Assembly (NCBI GenBank): GCA_016235865.1
Contig: JACRIK010000035.1
Span: 1-64,000, forward strand
DNA length: 64,000 nucleotides
DNA from: Planctomycetota bacterium
GTDB taxonomy: Bacteria; Planctomycetota; MHYJ01; JACQXL01
Direction: 5' to 3'
The position numbers and the translations under genes were made by a program. Positions 62,894 to 64,000 of the stretch are shown in pieces; within the stretch, counting starts at the first letter, position 1, and the number at the start of each line of letters is the position of its first letter. A model generated the notes under the pieces. It was not told where the DNA came from. It did no database searches and saw only the letters and a list, made by a program, of their open reading frames with translations.

Positions 62894-63196
62894 TTAGAAC
62901 ACATCCCCGTTTTCCTTGATTTTCTTATTCTCGTAAGGCGCGACCAGACGGCGATAGAGTTCCTGCTGAACGCAGGCCACCACACCCATCATCCGGTTGT
63001 AGTTGAAATACCCGCCCCCCGATATATTCATCGGGGTTCGGGCAGGCGACGGAGAATAAAGTTCTTTCATCATCGTGCTGATGCAGTAATTGATATGGCC
63101 ATCCACCTTCTCCATCGGAATGGATTTTAGTTTCTTGATAAGGGCCTTGAGTTCGGGTTCAATGGCTTTACGGCTGGTTTTGTCTATATAGGGCAT
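62894..63196 (-). CDS. Small conserved protein of unknown function
   Basis: 100 residues, helical, starting MPYIDKTSRKAIEPELKALI with AAGGAG upstream. Conserved-looking parts: KVDGHINYCISTMMKEL and YFNYNRMMGVVACVQQELYRR. It recalls small proteins often filed as DUF6899 (from memory, unverified). A SPSPARTPMNISGGG stretch in the middle is encoded by the palindrome at 63017-63036 and looks inserted. Function unknown. Confidence 0.65.
   Translation of the reverse strand: MPYIDKTSRKAIEPELKALIKKLKSIPMEKVDGHINYCISTMMKELYSPSPARTPMNISGGGYFNYNRMMGVVACVQQELYRRLVAPYENKKIKENGDVF
63017..63036. repeat. CCCCGAT/ATCGGGG palindrome within a gene
   Basis: 7-bp perfect arms around ATATTC. Reverse complement resembles the intergenic GTCCCGAT-GAAT-ATCGGGAC at 50986-51005. 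Read in frame in the small conserved protein gene. Confidence 0.6.
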
Positions 63197-63220
63197 ATTG
63201 TTCTCCTTGTTCGCACAAGA

Positions 63221-63312
63221 TTGTCAAGAATTGTCATAAATGGTCAGATATAGTCAAGTATAGTAATTTAACCATACTTGACAATTCTTAGCCACATTTG
63301 ACTATACTTGAC
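63221..63312. repeat. 10-bp-phased GTCA box array with inverted second half
   Basis: GTCA at 63223, 63233, 63243 and 63253 (then GTAA at 63263), followed by the complement TGAC at 63279, 63299 and 63309. All steps on the left are exactly 10 bp; on the right 20 and 10. It fills the gap between the aldolase and the small protein gene and runs into the aldolase C-terminus (LISQV, stop at 63302). Confidence 0.75.
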
Positions 63313-64000
63313 TTATAAGGTTTTTAGTGTTGACCACATTGAGCTTCTGGAACAGGAACACGAATTTGTCTTCCAGCGCTTTGGTGATGGGATTGAGTTT
63401 ATCCTGCGGCAGGTCCCACATCTGTTTCTTGAACGGGCCGAATGCCTTTTTCCGGGTGTTGTACAGGAACTGCTCATCCGTGTCCTTGGGCTTGCGTTCG
63501 TCCGAATGGTTTTTGACCAGATGCTCGTTAATGGCCTTAAGCATATCCTTGGGAAACTGCGGATGCTCATAGATAATGTTCTGGAACCCGGTGGCCAGGT
63601 GCACCTCAGCCGTGCCGGTCTTGGGGAACTGGTCAAAGGCGTTATCCGGCAAGGTGGATGCGCCGTGCTGGACCGCGCCGGCCATCTTGAATTCCTTGCG
63701 GGCAATGTCGGACAGCGTCTTGAGCGTGTCAAAGTCAATCTTCACCTCTGCAATCGAGCCGTCCGGCAGGACTACCCCGCCGTGCTTGGTGCCGGTCTGG
63801 ACGCTAATCTTGGAAATACCTTTCAAGCCCGGCTTCAGGAAAGAATTATACTGCTTCATAAATGCCCGGAGTTCTTCAGGATTGCTGTTCTGCTTGCCCA
63901 CCTCGCCGATTTCACCGCCTACGGAAATGGTCACACCTTTGGGCTGGAGTTCCCGGATATAAGCGGTCAGTTCAGCCGTGATTCTGGCGTTCTCCTTCTG
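63302..64000 (-). CDS. Class II fructose-bisphosphate aldolase-like, N-terminus cut by the right edge
   Basis: 233 codons open to the window end. VSVGGEIGEVGKQNS-type block (about 25 residues in), VQTGTKHGG, QHGASTLPDNAFDQFP and AEVHLATGFQNIIYEHP fit the C-terminal half of a zinc-dependent class II aldolase, in which His of HGG and HGAS bind the metal. It could be a fructose- or tagatose-bisphosphate aldolase or a relative. The last five residues are encoded by the GTCA box array. Confidence 0.8.
   Translation of the reverse strand, partial: QKENARITAELTAYIRELQPKGVTISVGGEIGEVGKQNSNPEELRAFMKQYNSFLKPGLKGISKISVQTGTKHGGVVLPDGSIAEVKIDFDTLKTLSDIARKEFKMAGAVQHGASTLPDNAFDQFPKTGTAEVHLATGFQNIIYEHPQFPKDMLKAINEHLVKNHSDERKPKDTDEQFLYNTRKKAFGPFKKQMWDLPQDKLNPITKALEDKFVFLFQKLNVVNTKNLISQV

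Overview
The window reads as a chromosomal contig of a double-membrane (Gram-negative) bacterium with an estimated GC content a little under 50%. It carries bamA, an ompH/skp gene, lpxD, a Wza-like export lipoprotein and a complete CusABC-type efflux operon, plus rubrerythrin, which suggests an anaerobic or microaerophilic life. The gene order glmU-prs-rplY-pth-rpsF-ssb-rpsR-rplI-dnaB-bamA-ompH-lpxD, the weak clustering of other housekeeping genes and the load of short palindromic repeats would fit a member of the PVC/Planctomycetota neighbourhood or a related uncultured phylum. This placement is inference only; no rRNA is present.

Layout. 0-4.1 kb (minus): a secreted protein cut by the left edge, a repeat-filled gap, two small membrane proteins and a secreted HExxH protein. 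4.4-8.6 kb (plus): dnaE and a metallo-beta-lactamase-fold hydrolase. 8.7-15.5 kb (minus): eno-scpB-PpiD-like, rnpA overlapping a PilZ-NIL protein, obgE and an export lipoprotein. 15.5-22 kb (plus): tilS, malic enzyme, tRNA-Asn, rubrerythrin, a GMP synthase split into two archaeal-style genes, and an AAA_14/DUF4143 ATPase. 22.3-26.3 kb: an AT-richer hen1-pnkp RNA-repair pair, followed by about 0.9 kb of two adjacent 22-bp tandem arrays. 27.4-37.1 kb (minus): an aminotransferase, then a metal-efflux locus (heavy-metal-binding protein, small lipoprotein, cusA, cusB, cusC-like, anti-sigma, ECF sigma). 37.2-39.4 kb (plus): acyl-CoA dehydrogenase and branched-chain aminotransferase. 39.4-53.8 kb (minus): the envelope, ribosome and replication block, then prs, glmU, hisS and miaA. 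54-55 kb (plus): TPR protein and queC. 55.1-55.8 kb: a composite repeat and a 21-bp tandem array. 56-64 kb (minus): lipoprotein, carB, methyltransferase, carA, epimerase-like protein, a small conserved protein and an aldolase cut by the right edge.

The most unusual content is repetitive. (1) Three long tandem arrays with 21- or 22-bp units of unrelated sequence, whose units carry short dyads that often change in a compensatory way. (2) Two symmetric arrays of tetra/pentanucleotide boxes spaced 10-11 bp apart, as on one face of the helix, in opposite orientation in the two halves (between the GMP synthase genes and before the aldolase end). (3) A two-copy 97-99 bp element with identical terminal inverted repeats and CA duplications, one copy sitting in a duplicated guaAa 3' end. 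(4) Palindromic or microsatellite DNA inserted in frame in conserved genes (enolase, carB, queC, an epimerase and probably others), which accounts for their excess lengths. (5) A 34-bp motif shared by the ECF sigma operon and a nearby metal-binding transcription unit, probably the sigma factor's own promoter. The known system in the accessory region is Pnkp/Hen1 RNA repair; whether the adjacent 22-bp arrays belong to it is open.
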